A stretch of DNA of 64,000 nucleotides from Chitinophaga sp. XS-30 (GTDB lineage Bacteria > Bacteroidota > Bacteroidia > Chitinophagales > Chitinophagaceae), in NCBI RefSeq assembly GCF_008086345.1, contig NZ_CP043006.1, positions 1,052,032-1,116,031 on the forward strand, in the 5' to 3' direction. The first letter of the stretch is position 1, and every line of letters starts with the position of its first letter. The notes beneath the pieces were generated by a model. That model searched no databases, was not told the DNA's origin, and worked only from the letters and a program-made list of their open reading frames with translations. Below, in pieces: positions 1 through 11,103 of this stretch. The position numbers were made by a program, and so were the translations under genes.

Positions 1-1
1 G

Positions 2-1609
2 CAGGAAGCCGTAGTCACTTACGGGTTTCGCAACAACGGGAAAGAATCGGGAGGAGAGCAAAAGCTGTATATCCGCGGTAACCGCGCAAAAGTAGCCGGA
101 ATGGGCAGACAGACGGAACAGCAGTTCCTGCAGCTTGCGGAAAAGGCCAGCTACCAGGTGCTGAACAGTAACGGGAACACCTATACGCTGAAGAAACCTT
201 TCAGCGAATATACGCGGCCGGAATTACTGCCCGGTGCAGATACTATTCTCGGCATTCCCTGTAAAAAGGCCAGGGCGATCATCCGTTCCAATACCATCGA
301 AATCTGGTACACCAATGACCTGAAAGTGAAAGGTACGCCGAACATCACGGTGGCGCCGGGGCTGGGGCTTGTGCTGAAGATCGTCCGTAACGGCAATTCG
401 GAAACCTTTGCAAAACAGATTGAATATCGGCAAGTGACCGACGAAGAGCTGGATTGGCCCAAACAATGGGGGAAAATGGTGGATGAACCGGCTTACCAGC
501 GCCAGATCATAGAGAGCAGATACAGTACAATTACCATTTTCGACCGGGAGCAGATCAGTTTTGGCAACGAGATCAACAACCCTGCGGACGACCAGCGCGA
601 TGTGACCTACCGCTATTCCGGCGGTACGGTGATCCTGAAAAAAGTGCAACTTCCCGCTGTGAGGCGCGGTCAGCGCATGTTTGCAGAGCTTGTGCAATAT
701 TCCAACGGGGACGCGTACGACCGTACCGGTTCCGTATTCATGATCCCCGGAGACCGGCCGCTTTCTTTTCTCAACGGCCTGAAGGATGGCGTGAATGCGC
801 TGCCGGTGTACACCGCCAGGAATGGAAAGCGTTACCAGGGCGTGGTGGCCACGGAGAATTATCTGCCGCCGCTGGAACTGATGCGTTTTTTCACACCATT
901 CGGGGTAAGGCATTTCAATGAACAGGTAAGGATCAAAGGATATGACTGGGCGGATTCCGCAGTGTATAAACAGGATATTTCCGCACTGCTGCCGCGTTTG
1001 CAGGGGAATGTATGGATAGGGGTGTTTATCGGCAACTACGATAAAGGCGGGCATAAGGCCAGCCTGCAGTTCAAATATTATCCGGGCTTCGACGGAGAAG
1101 CACAGGAGGAAGAAAGCAAAACATGGGTGATGCCGGTATTCAACAGCACGAATGTGATGGAAATGGCGGGTCAGGAATACGGCACCATGTTCGAAACAGA
1201 TTCCCTGACGGTCACGGTAGATATACCCGAAGGGCTGAAAAACCTGAAGCTGCGGTACATCACCACCGGCCACGGCGGATGGGGAGGAGGAGATGAATTC
1301 AATCCCAAGCTGAATGAGATATTTGCGGATGGTAAACGGGTGTACCATTTCATCCCCTGGCGGGAAGATTGCGGCACCTACCGTTTCCTGAACCCCGCTT
1401 CCGGTAATTTCGGCAGTGGTCTGTCCTCCTCCGACCTGAGCCGTTCCAACTGGTGCCCCGGCACGCTCACGCTGCCGGCAGAGATCCCGCTGCCGGACCT
1501 GAAGCCCGGCAGGCATACCCTGCAGGTGGCTATCCCACTTGGCAAACCGGAAGGCGGCAGTTTTTCCGCCTGGAATGTTTCCGGCGTTTTGATCGCAGAC
1601 AAAGAATAA
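2..1609 (+). CDS. Peptide-N-glycosidase F family protein (5' end outside window)
   Basis: PNGase F-type amidase, expected to cleave the bond between Asn and N-linked glycans; usually secreted. The frame is open from base 2, so the start and any signal peptide lie upstream; 535 codons are visible, and the first internal ATG at 101 is not the start. Early residues contain a GLPGLI-like stretch (APGLGLVLKIVRNGN), common ahead of PNGase domains in this phylum. The C-terminal half carries the hallmarks of the two-domain PNGase F fold: TTGHGGWGGGDEF, then HFIPWREDCGTYR, then RSNWCPG near the end. The Glu of GGGDEF sits where the family has a catalytic acid. It ends 7 bp before pnuC. Family assignment is firm; the substrate is not shown by sequence. 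Confidence 0.9.
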   Translation, partial: QEAVVTYGFRNNGKESGGEQKLYIRGNRAKVAGMGRQTEQQFLQLAEKASYQVLNSNGNTYTLKKPFSEYTRPELLPGADTILGIPCKKARAIIRSNTIEIWYTNDLKVKGTPNITVAPGLGLVLKIVRNGNSETFAKQIEYRQVTDEELDWPKQWGKMVDEPAYQRQIIESRYSTITIFDREQISFGNEINNPADDQRDVTYRYSGGTVILKKVQLPAVRRGQRMFAELVQYSNGDAYDRTGSVFMIPGDRPLSFLNGLKDGVNALPVYTARNGKRYQGVVATENYLPPLELMRFFTPFGVRHFNEQVRIKGYDWADSAVYKQDISALLPRLQGNVWIGVFIGNYDKGGHKASLQFKYYPGFDGEAQEEESKTWVMPVFNSTNVMEMAGQEYGTMFETDSLTVTVDIPEGLKNLKLRYITTGHGGWGGGDEFNPKLNEIFADGKRVYHFIPWREDCGTYRFLNPASGNFGSGLSSSDLSRSNWCPGTLTLPAEIPLPDLKPGRHTLQVAIPLGKPEGGSFSAWNVSGVLIADKE

Positions 1610-1616
1610 GCCCTTC

Positions 1617-2240
1617 ATGGAAAATATCTCGCAGGAAATTATGGCCGGCTTTCAGCACCTGACGTGGCTGGAAGCTATTGCCGTGCTGTTTGGCGTACTG
1701 AGCGTGCTTTGCTCGCGCCAGAACAGTGTGTGGGTGTATCCCACCGGTCTCGTCAGCACCGGCATCTATACTTATATGCTGGCGCAGCAGCACTTCAAGC
1801 TGTACGCGGAATCCGCATTGAACGCCTATTATTTCATCATGAGCGTGTATGGCTGGTATTACTGGATGAGGAAGGATGCCGCGAAACAGGAAACGGCAAT
1901 AACGCGCATGGATAAACGGGAATTCGGCATCGCTTCCGCCATTGCGGTAATTGGCTGGGCCGTGATCTACACCCTGCTGCGGAACTTCTCCGATTCCGAT
2001 GTGCCGGTGCTGGATGCATTCGTTTCCGCTACGGCCTGCGCCGGGATGTGGCTGCTCGCCAAACGCAAGGTGGAGAACTGGATCTTTTTGAACATTTCCA
2101 ACTTCGTGGCGGTGCCGTTGTTGTTCTATAAACATCTTGCGCTCACCGCGCTGCTGACAATATTTTTATTCATCGTGGCGGTGACGGGATACTTTCACTG
2201 GCTGAAGATCTACCGTCGGCAGCAATTGACAGCACCATGA
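1617..2240 (+). CDS. pnuC: Nicotinamide riboside transporter PnuC
   Basis: Inner-membrane transporter that lets nicotinamide riboside enter by facilitated diffusion, driven by phosphorylation inside the cell. At 207 aa it has the usual family length and about seven hydrophobic segments. Recognisable PnuC features are the WLEAIAVLFGVLSVLCSRQNSVWVYP-like first helix region (read in two parts: WLEAIAVLFGVL then SRQNSVWVYPTG) and the YYFIMSVYGWYYW segment. It starts at the ATG at 1617, 7 bp after the PNGase stop, and its last 4 bases overlap the start of the kinase gene, so the two are translationally coupled. The partner kinase strongly supports nicotinamide riboside as substrate rather than thiamine. 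Confidence 0.93.
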   Translation: MENISQEIMAGFQHLTWLEAIAVLFGVLSVLCSRQNSVWVYPTGLVSTGIYTYMLAQQHFKLYAESALNAYYFIMSVYGWYYWMRKDAAKQETAITRMDKREFGIASAIAVIGWAVIYTLLRNFSDSDVPVLDAFVSATACAGMWLLAKRKVENWIFLNISNFVAVPLLFYKHLALTALLTIFLFIVAVTGYFHWLKIYRRQQLTAP

Positions 2241-2767
2241 AGAAAATAGTGATCATAGGGCCGGAGTCTACCGGAAAAAGTACGCTCAGCGCTCAGCTGG
2301 CCGCTCACTACCAAACGGTATGGGTGCCGGAGTTCGCGCGGGGGTACCTGGAAACGCTGGGCCGCCCGTACGAACAGGAAGACCTGCTGCGCATTGCGGA
2401 AGGCCAGTTGCAGCTGGAAGATGAACAGGCCGCAAAAGCAGAGCGGCTGATGATCTGCGATACGGACCTGCAGGTGATCAAAGTGTGGAGTGAGGCGAAA
2501 TACGGGGATTGCGATCCCCGCATCCTGGAGCTGATCGCCTCCCGGCAGTATGACATGTACCTGTTGACCTATATCGATATCGCCTGGGAAGATGATCCTT
2601 TACGGGAGCACCCGCTTCCCGAAGAAAGAATGCATTTTTACATGGTGTACCGGGATATTGTGGTGAATGCGGGACTGCCCTGGGCAGACATCAGGGGAGG
2701 TTATGCACAGCGGTTGCAGACGGCGATCGAAGCTATTGACGAACTGTTGAAGGGAAATCAAGAATAG
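2237..2767 (+). CDS. NadR-type ribosylnicotinamide kinase (AAA_28 ATPase)
   Basis: Single-domain P-loop kinase of the NadR C-terminal family, expected to phosphorylate nicotinamide riboside to NMN and so trap what PnuC imports. Walker A is GPESTGKST at residues 8-16; the conserved EFAR motif of this kinase follows at about residue 34, and the ICDTD motif near residue 74 supplies the Walker B-like acid. At 176 aa it lacks both the N-terminal HTH and the NMN adenylyltransferase domain of enterobacterial NadR, so it is neither the repressor nor the full bifunctional enzyme. The ATGA overlap with pnuC shows a two-gene operon. Confidence 0.9.
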   Translation: MKKIVIIGPESTGKSTLSAQLAAHYQTVWVPEFARGYLETLGRPYEQEDLLRIAEGQLQLEDEQAAKAERLMICDTDLQVIKVWSEAKYGDCDPRILELIASRQYDMYLLTYIDIAWEDDPLREHPLPEERMHFYMVYRDIVVNAGLPWADIRGGYAQRLQTAIEAIDELLKGNQE

Positions 2768-2884
2768 CCCGATACCCGGAGCGTATTTGCCGGTGTTTGC
2801 AGCGCTCTTGCAGATCAAACAGCATTGAGAACTGCCGTTTGCGACAAACTTCAGGATGTCCTGGCCTCAACCGGATAACAGCCA

Positions 2885-3613
2885 TCATTTTTTAACAGCC
2901 CTGCTATTCGAGATAAGCTCCGCAATATCCGGGTCCGGTCCGATGTTGCGCATTTGCTGCAATATTCTGCGCTGCCGCCAGACGGTGATCTTTGCGGGAG
3001 GAACAACCGTGTACCTTACGGGATTAGGCAGGCATGCCGCTATCATGGCCGCTTCCTCGCGGTTCAGCCGCGATGCGGATTTTTTGTAGTAATGCTTTGC
3101 GGCCGCTTCAATGCCAAATATGCCTTCGCCGGTTTCCGCCACATTGAGATATACTTCCAGGATGCGCTTTTTGCCCCAGAGCTGTTCGATCATAAACGTG
3201 AAATACACTTCCAGTCCCTTTCTGAACCAGCCACCATGCTGCCATAGAAAAACATTCTTCGCTACCTGCTGGCTGATGGTGCTGGCGCCCCGCATGTTCT
3301 TGCTTTTGCGGTTGTGTTTCATCGCTTTTTCTATCGATTTGAAATCAAAACCATTGTGGTCAGGGAACAACTGGTCCTCACTGGCGATCACGGCCAGCTT
3401 CGCGAACTGCGAAATTTCATCCATATCCGCCCAGCTTTTCTGCAAGGGCTTATCGGTCCCCCACAGGCTGAACCAGCTGCTGATCATCGTAATGGTAACA
3501 GGGGGATTTACCCAGCGTAACAGGACGATGTACAACAGTTGCGCGATAAAAAGGGCGATGAATATTTTCTTCAGTAACCTCCAGGTCCGGGGCACAATAC
3601 CTTTTAATTTCAT
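2885..3613 (-). CDS. mtgA: Monofunctional biosynthetic peptidoglycan transglycosylase
   Basis: GT51 glycosyltransferase that polymerises lipid II into glycan strands in the inner membrane. The ATG at 3613 gives 242 aa, the usual MtgA length, with one N-terminal membrane anchor (about residues 13-33); an in-frame upstream extension would run into the next gene and was not used. Catalytic motif 1 is SEDQLFPDHNGFD (Glu is the general base), followed by the family motif RGASTISQQVAKNVFLW. No transpeptidase domain follows. It is divergent from the Sua5/YciO gene, sharing a 91-bp promoter region, and has no operon partner. Confidence 0.95.
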   Translation of the reverse strand: MKLKGIVPRTWRLLKKIFIALFIAQLLYIVLLRWVNPPVTITMISSWFSLWGTDKPLQKSWADMDEISQFAKLAVIASEDQLFPDHNGFDFKSIEKAMKHNRKSKNMRGASTISQQVAKNVFLWQHGGWFRKGLEVYFTFMIEQLWGKKRILEVYLNVAETGEGIFGIEAAAKHYYKKSASRLNREEAAMIAACLPNPVRYTVVPPAKITVWRQRRILQQMRNIGPDPDIAELISNSRAVKK

Positions 3614-3704
3614 ACCGGCCGGCAAGTTAGCAAGATTAATTCGTATTTTCCGGCAGGCAACATTGCCCTGCCGCCGATTGTTATAACTAATAAAACCCGG
3701 GACC

Positions 3705-4322
3705 ATGCTGTTACAACTACACCCGCAGAATCCCAATCCGCGCAACCTGAAAACGATCATCGAATGCCTGAAAGACGGCGGTGTGGTGATCTATCCAACG
3801 GATACGGTGTACGGAATGGGCTGCGATATTTTCAAAAGCAATGCTGTTGAGCGGATATGCCGGATCAAAGGGATCGATCCTAAAAAGGCGCATTTCTCTT
3901 TTATCTGTTATGACCTCAGTCATCTGACGGACTATACGAAAAGTGTAGGCACTCCGCTTTTCCGCCTGCTGAAGAAGGCCTTGCCCGGCCCTTACACTTT
4001 TATTCTTCCGGCCAGCAGACAGGTGCCGAAGATGCTGAAAACAAAGCGTGATACCGTGGGCATCCGTGTGCCGGACAACCTCATTTGCCGTACTATCGTC
4101 AAGGAGCTGGACAATCCTTTGATGAGCACCTCCCTGCCCATTGAGGAATATGTGGAGGAATATACTGATCCGGAGGTTATTCACGAAAAATTCGGGAAAC
4201 TGGTGGATATCGTCATTGACGGCGGTCCGGGCGGCCTGATCCCCTCTACGGTGATAGATTGTACCGGGGAGGAGCCGGAAATGATCCGGGAAGGAGCGGG
4301 AAATTTTGCGGAACTGGTATAA
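3705..4322 (+). CDS. YciO/Sua5/YrdC family L-threonylcarbamoyladenylate synthase-like protein
   Basis: YrdC-fold protein of 205 aa. The family makes threonylcarbamoyl-AMP from Thr, bicarbonate and ATP for the t6A37 modification of tRNA, but YciO-type members like this one may be weak or have another role. Visible motifs are PTDTVYGMGCD (residues 28-38), RIKGIDPKKAHFSF (substrate-binding Lys/Arg patch), the GPYTFIL segment, VGIRVPD and the C-terminal STVID. There is no Sua5 C-terminal domain. It begins at the ATG at 3705 and ends just ahead of a strong hairpin shared with the convergent peptidase gene. Confidence 0.88.
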   Translation: MLLQLHPQNPNPRNLKTIIECLKDGGVVIYPTDTVYGMGCDIFKSNAVERICRIKGIDPKKAHFSFICYDLSHLTDYTKSVGTPLFRLLKKALPGPYTFILPASRQVPKMLKTKRDTVGIRVPDNLICRTIVKELDNPLMSTSLPIEEYVEEYTDPEVIHEKFGKLVDIVIDGGPGGLIPSTVIDCTGEEPEMIREGAGNFAELV

Positions 4323-4355
4323 AAAAGGGCTGGCGAGTTTAAACCGGCCAGCCCT
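4321..4355 (-). terminator. Hairpin terminator between convergent genes
   Basis: A 9-bp perfect stem (AGGGCTGGC at 4326-4334 with GCCAGCCCT at 4347-4355) and a 12-nt loop. The A-run at 4321-4326 becomes a U-tract for transcripts coming from the minus-strand peptidase gene, which is its best-fitting client; it may also stop transcription from the plus-strand YciO gene, whose stop codon it touches. Confidence 0.8.
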
Positions 4356-4369
4356 GCAAACAGGATATC

Positions 4370-5512
4370 CTACAATCCCATTTTCCTGGCAATTTCTTTA
4401 GGGATCGCCTTTTTATTCACCATATAACAGGTGGTCTTGTAAGCGAAATACGGCATGGACGCAAAGAAGTATCCGTCACCGTTTGCAGTGCCCCAGGAAT
4501 TCTTCACCCGGAAGAATTTGTTGCCCTGCTGATCTTTTACGATACCGGTGATGTGCATACCGTGATCATCCTGCGTTTCAAAATTATCGAAAGCCTGTTG
4601 ACGGTTTTCCTGTGTGATCTCTTTTTCCTTCAGCGGCTGAACGAACATGTTTTTGCGCTCTTCGTCACTGTAATCTGCCCAGTCCTTTTCCGGCACAATG
4701 GCCAGGCCATCCCGGAACGAGAAACCTCTTTCGCTCACATCAGCCGCCCAGGCCAGGGTGTAGCCGTTCAGCAAAGCCTCTTCCGCAATGCCGGTGAATT
4801 CGGACAGGGGAACGTTGTACACTTTTTCCCAGTTCCAGTTATCCGGCACTTCGAGCACAAATTGTTCATAAAAAGGGTGATGGGAAAAGGAAGAGATGAT
4901 CACATAATCATCCGCATTCAGGCCAAGTTCTTTGGCGAAGGATTGCGGCGTGTATGTTTTGCCGTTATGGGTGAATTTTTCCGGCGCCGCGCCGAGGTAA
5001 GCATCCAGCACCCCGTCGAAAGCTTTCTGCCAGTTGGGGTTAACGGTTTTGGCATTGCCCAGTTGCTTCACCATACCTTCCAGCAGCCCCGCCATTTCCG
5101 CATGGTTGTAAGTTTTTCCGCGGTTGCCGTCGTAAGCTTCCTGGGGAACGAGGCCATAGTTTTTCAGGCAAAGCAGGTCATCGGGAAATCCGCCGCCTTC
5201 ACCAAAATTGGCTTTACCATGCATCCGCACGTAATTGGCGGCTTTCAGCGGGTACATTTTCCGCACTACGTACATTTCGCTCAGGTTGAGGTTTTTGCCT
5301 TTTCCGGAGCGCAGCAGTTCGGACTCAAAAAAGGAAAGACCGGAAAAGGACCAGCAGGTGCCGGTCATGCCCTGGTTCTGTACATCGAATGCATCCTGAT
5401 TTTTGAGCACGGTAAACTGATACCTGCTGCCTTCCTTGTTGGTGAGGGTCGCATCCTGTGCAATGGCGGCCATGCTGAACAGCATTGCGGCGCCAACCAA
5501 TAACTTCTTCAT
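4370..5512 (-). CDS. Exported C1 family cysteine peptidase (PepC/bleomycin hydrolase-like)
   Basis: Papain-clan aminopeptidase of the C1B group. The ATG at 5512 gives 380 aa with a clear signal peptide (MKKLLVGAAMLFSMAAIAQ), so unlike cytoplasmic PepC it is exported. The catalytic Cys lies in QGMTGTCWSFSGLSFFES, the His in DDHGMHITG and the Asn in RVKNSWGTANGDGYFF, so the triad is complete. C1B enzymes normally form hexameric barrels and trim peptides from the N-terminus. A hairpin terminator lies 15 bp beyond the stop. The acetyltransferase gene upstream on the same strand is 99 bp away. Confidence 0.92.
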   Translation of the reverse strand: MKKLLVGAAMLFSMAAIAQDATLTNKEGSRYQFTVLKNQDAFDVQNQGMTGTCWSFSGLSFFESELLRSGKGKNLNLSEMYVVRKMYPLKAANYVRMHGKANFGEGGGFPDDLLCLKNYGLVPQEAYDGNRGKTYNHAEMAGLLEGMVKQLGNAKTVNPNWQKAFDGVLDAYLGAAPEKFTHNGKTYTPQSFAKELGLNADDYVIISSFSHHPFYEQFVLEVPDNWNWEKVYNVPLSEFTGIAEEALLNGYTLAWAADVSERGFSFRDGLAIVPEKDWADYSDEERKNMFVQPLKEKEITQENRQQAFDNFETQDDHGMHITGIVKDQQGNKFFRVKNSWGTANGDGYFFASMPYFAYKTTCYMVNKKAIPKEIARKMGL

Positions 5513-5611
5513 GTGCTGTTTTTGATTTTGCTGTAAAACTAAAAAATAAAGGACTGCCGGCCGGTGCTCCGGCCGTTGTTCAGATAACGGCAAATGTAAT
5601 GGTTAAGGCCC

Positions 5612-6166
5612 TTATCCCTGCCCGGAGGATTGATGAGCGGTAGCAGGGGCCTGATATTGTTCCCTTGTGATCTCCCAGCGCCACAACTCTCCGGCATCGG
5701 TGCCATTTACCGCGCCGGCAAACCGGAGGCCGCATTTCTGCAGCACTTTCACGGCCGCATTGTATTCTTCCAGGGTATGTGCGATCACTTTTGTGACGTA
5801 TGGATGGCCGAAGGCAAAACGGATCAGCGCCTGCCCTATTTCAGTGGCATAACCCTGTTCCCGGTAATCGGTGGATACCTCATAGCCGATCTCCACAACG
5901 CCATCGGGCGTGGGGCGGCCTTTAAAGCTGGCCGTGCCAATGAGACGGTTATCTGCTTTATGGATGGCGAGGTAAAAGAACCACCCCATCAGCGAAGGGT
6001 CATTGCGCAGTTTATCATAAGCAACCAACACCATTTCAGGATATTCTGTCCAATTTTCTGGCACGTCTATCCCCAGCGTTTGGGCCAATGCTTCATTTCC
6101 ATGCAAGAGCTCCTCAAAATGTAATAACGTGCAAGGCAACAATTGTAACCTCAAAGTTTGGATCAT
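5612..6166 (-). CDS. GNAT family N-acetyltransferase (RimJ/RimL type)
   Basis: Acetyl-CoA-dependent transferase of 184 aa. Typical RimJ/RimL-like features are the opening TLRLQLLPCTLLHFEEL, the central LIGTASFKGRP strand, EIGYEVSTDYREQGYATE (motif A, acetyl-CoA pyrophosphate loop) and the late EEYNAAVKVLQKCGLRF helix. The substrate cannot be told from sequence. The C-terminal 15 residues are low complexity and probably disordered. It starts at the ATG at 6166. Confidence 0.88.
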   Translation of the reverse strand: MIQTLRLQLLPCTLLHFEELLHGNEALAQTLGIDVPENWTEYPEMVLVAYDKLRNDPSLMGWFFYLAIHKADNRLIGTASFKGRPTPDGVVEIGYEVSTDYREQGYATEIGQALIRFAFGHPYVTKVIAHTLEEYNAAVKVLQKCGLRFAGAVNGTDAGELWRWEITREQYQAPATAHQSSGQG

Positions 6167-6272
6167 AAGCGAAAACTAATAAAGGATTTTGGGAAATGCA
6201 AGGGGCATAGCAGGAAGAAGCGGAACAAAAATTATGGTCAAAAAGGGTGACGAAATGAGTGAAAAGGGGAAG

Positions 6273-6310
6273 GCCAGGCGTAAAAATGGCAGCCCGCTTT
6301 TACGCCTGGC
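6273..6310 (-). terminator. Long hairpin, probable polA terminator
   Basis: A 13-bp perfect stem (GCCAGGCGTAAAA at 6273-6285 with TTTTACGCCTGGC at 6298-6310) around a 12-nt loop, starting 37 bp past the polA stop. On the minus strand it is followed by a pyrimidine-rich tract (CTTCCCCTTTT), a weak U-tail. The rest of the 180-bp gap shows nothing else. Confidence 0.6.
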
Positions 6311-6346
6311 GGGCAAGGGTATTTTTTCCCCTTCCGGGAAGATGAT

Positions 6347-9166
<2,820 letters not shown>

Positions 9167-9211
9167 GCGGTAAAAGTAAACAATTACCATTATGCAGAAC
9201 ACGGGATTTCC

Positions 9212-9219
9212 TAATTTTG
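9212..9219 (+). promoter_or_regulatory. Possible Bacteroidota -7 element (TAATTTTG)
   Basis: TAATTTTG fits the TAnnTTTG -7 consensus exactly and points towards the arsC-like gene, or the small frame starting at 9248. No convincing -33 TTTG is seen at the right distance, so the call is tentative. Confidence 0.35.
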
Positions 9220-9247
9220 CCGCCGGGAAACCAACAGTCATTATCAC

Positions 9248-9394
9248 ATGGGATGGGACCGGCAGTCTATACCGGGCATCCCGCAGCCACTGCGCAAAAC
9301 TTTGGGAGCAGCGGAAAAATCAACAGGAAGAGATGGAGCCGGCATGTTTGAAATAGTCATCAAGCCTTGGGAAATGATTGTTTCAAACACCTGA
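9248..9394 (+). CDS. Possible 48-aa small protein, unknown
   Basis: A short open frame (starts MGWDRQSIPGIP, ends KPWEMIVSNT) in the 263-bp gap between polA and the arsC-like gene, about 29 bp downstream of the putative -7 element. I recognise no family and there is no signal peptide. Its last third lies inside the inverted repeat at 9343-9389, so it may instead be a leader or chance frame. Confidence 0.2.
   Translation: MGWDRQSIPGIPQPLRKTLGAAEKSTGRDGAGMFEIVIKPWEMIVSNT
9343..9389. repeat. Interrupted inverted repeat upstream of arsC-like gene
   Basis: Arms TGTTTGAAA (9343-9351) and TTTCAAACA (9381-9389), with a second inner match TCAT/ATGA after a 3-nt offset on each side. There is no U-tail, so it is more like an operator or leader hairpin than a terminator. 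It ends 40 bp before the arsC-like start. Confidence 0.4.
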
Positions 9395-9429
9395 GGCGCC
9401 ATCCGGCCTGTAAAAAATAAAATGAACGA

Positions 9430-9789
9430 ATGAAAAGGATGTATTATTTATCGACCTGCGGCACATGTAAAAAGATTCTTGAAGAAACGGATGCCGTAGG
9501 GAAGGGCTTTGCTTTACAGGATATTAAAAAGGACAGCATCACACCGGCGCAGCTGGATAAAATGAAGGAGCTGGCGGGAAGCTATGAATCGCTTTTCAGC
9601 AGGCGCTCCCAGAAATTCCGGCCTATGGGGCTGCATGAGCGCGATCTGACGGAAGAGGATTACCGTGCGCTGATCCTGGAGGAATATACTTTCCTCAAAC
9701 GCCCGGTGACGATCGCGGGCAACAGGATATTTATAGGGAACGATAAAAAGACGGTGGAAGCGCTGAAGGGATTCGTTAATCAATCCTGA
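9430..9789 (+). CDS. ArsC/Spx family thioredoxin-fold protein
   Basis: A 119-aa ArsC-family protein with the active-site motif C10-G-T-C13 near the N-terminus, RRSQKFRPMGL in the middle, and a C-terminal LKRPVTIAGNRIFIG segment (the RP motif of the family). The family covers glutaredoxin-type arsenate reductases, Spx regulators and uncharacterised YffB-like proteins. The CXXC and standalone setting, with no ars genes nearby, do not prove arsenate reduction; Spx/YffB-like is equally likely. It is convergent with the glycosyltransferase gene, 13 bp apart. Confidence 0.85.
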   Translation: MKRMYYLSTCGTCKKILEETDAVGKGFALQDIKKDSITPAQLDKMKELAGSYESLFSRRSQKFRPMGLHERDLTEEDYRALILEEYTFLKRPVTIAGNRIFIGNDKKTVEALKGFVNQS

Positions 9790-9802
9790 ATGCATTTTTT
9801 TT

Positions 9803-10885
9803 CTAAAGTGTTTTCACGAAGTCTGCCACCACTTTTTTATACGCCTGCATGTCCTGCCCGTGCTGAAAACCGGTGAACGGGAAAGATTTAACATTTTCTA
9901 AAACTTTCGGGAGCGAGAACTGGTGTTGAGGGATGCTGTAGAAGTACCCTTTTTCCATCAGGTATTTGCCGAGGTACTCCTGTTCGGATTGTCCGGGAGT
10001 GGGTATGAGGATGGCTTTTTTGTTGAGTTTAGCGAGGTCCATCAGGGTGGTGTAGCCGGACCGGCTCAGCACCATATCGGCGGCCAGCATGGCTTCGTTC
10101 AGTTCCTTTGCGTCGAGGTGGCTGACCTGCCAGATGCCGGGGGCGATCTCTTTTTTCTCCGCCTGGTCCGGCCGGCCGCTGACGATGAGGGCGGCAATGC
10201 CAGGCTGCTGTTTCAGTTGTGCCAGGAGCAGTTGTTCCAGGTTGGTGCGCTGGGGCTCGGGGCCGGAGATCAGCGCCAGCAGATCATACTTCTTTTGCAC
10301 GCCGTCCCGCGGTTCAAAGCGGGACAGGCAGCCGATGTAGGTGGTATGCGGGGGAAGGCTGGCGGGATGGGCCAGTTCGCCGCTGAGGTTGGGTTCGCCG
10401 GCAAAATCCGGTATCCAGCAGGCGGAGTACCGCCGGATGAACCGGTAGTTGATCCGCTGCAGTAAACGTTCGGTAAACCCGCCGAAAGGCGTTTTTATCA
10501 GCAGCTGATGGGATATGAAAATACAGGGAATATCGGGATGGTACAGGCCGAAGCGATTATCAGAAATGACGGCATGTATGCCCAGATCAGCCACAGTCCT
10601 GCGTAGCCAGGCTTGCTCATACCGCACGGCCCGCCATATCTTGGGGATCTGCCCGATGATCTTGAGGCCAAAAAAAGCACCCTTTTGTGAATAGCGGATA
10701 TTGTATCCCGGCAGGGGCAAAATGGTCAGCCGGGGGAATTCCCGGGCCAGCAAAGCCGCATGTTTCCCTTCGGCGGCAATAACCACCTCGCAGCCAGCGT
10801 TTAATAATTCGTGGATCAGCGGAATGTCGCGCGTGGCGTGGCCAAGCCCCCAATCCAGGGGAACGATGAGCACTTTTTTTTGCAC
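9803..10885 (-). CDS. MurG-like glycosyltransferase (GT28/GT-B)
   Basis: GT-B fold transferase. The N-terminus (KKVLIVPLDWGLGHATRD) is the Gly-rich acceptor-side loop of the GT28/MurG-like superfamily, and the C-terminal half has the donor-site sequence ADMVLSRSGYTTLMDLAKLNKKAILIPTPG (in pieces: VLSRSGYTTLMDL, then KAILIPTPGQSEQEYLG). It has no membrane span. No ATG is available: I chose the GTG at 10885 (360 aa), because homologues begin right at KKVLIVPL and a TTTATTTG promoter-like sequence overlaps the alternative TTG at 10903. The sugar and acceptor are unknown; a lipid or surface-glycan role is plausible. Confidence 0.82.
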   Translation of the reverse strand: MQKKVLIVPLDWGLGHATRDIPLIHELLNAGCEVVIAAEGKHAALLAREFPRLTILPLPGYNIRYSQKGAFFGLKIIGQIPKIWRAVRYEQAWLRRTVADLGIHAVISDNRFGLYHPDIPCIFISHQLLIKTPFGGFTERLLQRINYRFIRRYSACWIPDFAGEPNLSGELAHPASLPPHTTYIGCLSRFEPRDGVQKKYDLLALISGPEPQRTNLEQLLLAQLKQQPGIAALIVSGRPDQAEKKEIAPGIWQVSHLDAKELNEAMLAADMVLSRSGYTTLMDLAKLNKKAILIPTPGQSEQEYLGKYLMEKGYFYSIPQHQFSLPKVLENVKSFPFTGFQHGQDMQAYKKVVADFVKTL

Positions 10886-11103
10886 CGGGGAGTATGTGGA
10901 CAAATAAATAGAAATTTTTTGCGAAAATAGTTTAATTTAGAAATGACCATTGTTAAGAAAAGGTAAACTCTCTCATCGCTTGGCCAGCTTTATTGAAGAT
11001 TTTTATCAATACCGATATCGGGCAGGGGGAATTTCCGGATCAAAACAGCATAGACCGGTAGAGAAAAATACATCGCATCGCCCGGAATAAACAAGATGAA
11101 GAG

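Noticed and set aside
224..1618. A 464-codon minus-strand frame across the PNGase F gene
   Set aside because: It is an antisense frame with low-complexity composition and no recognisable domain; the sense frame has clear PNGase F motifs.
9430..9789. A true arsenate reductase operon
   Set aside because: No arsB, arsR or acr3 gene is adjacent, and the ArsC fold is shared with Spx and YffB-like proteins.
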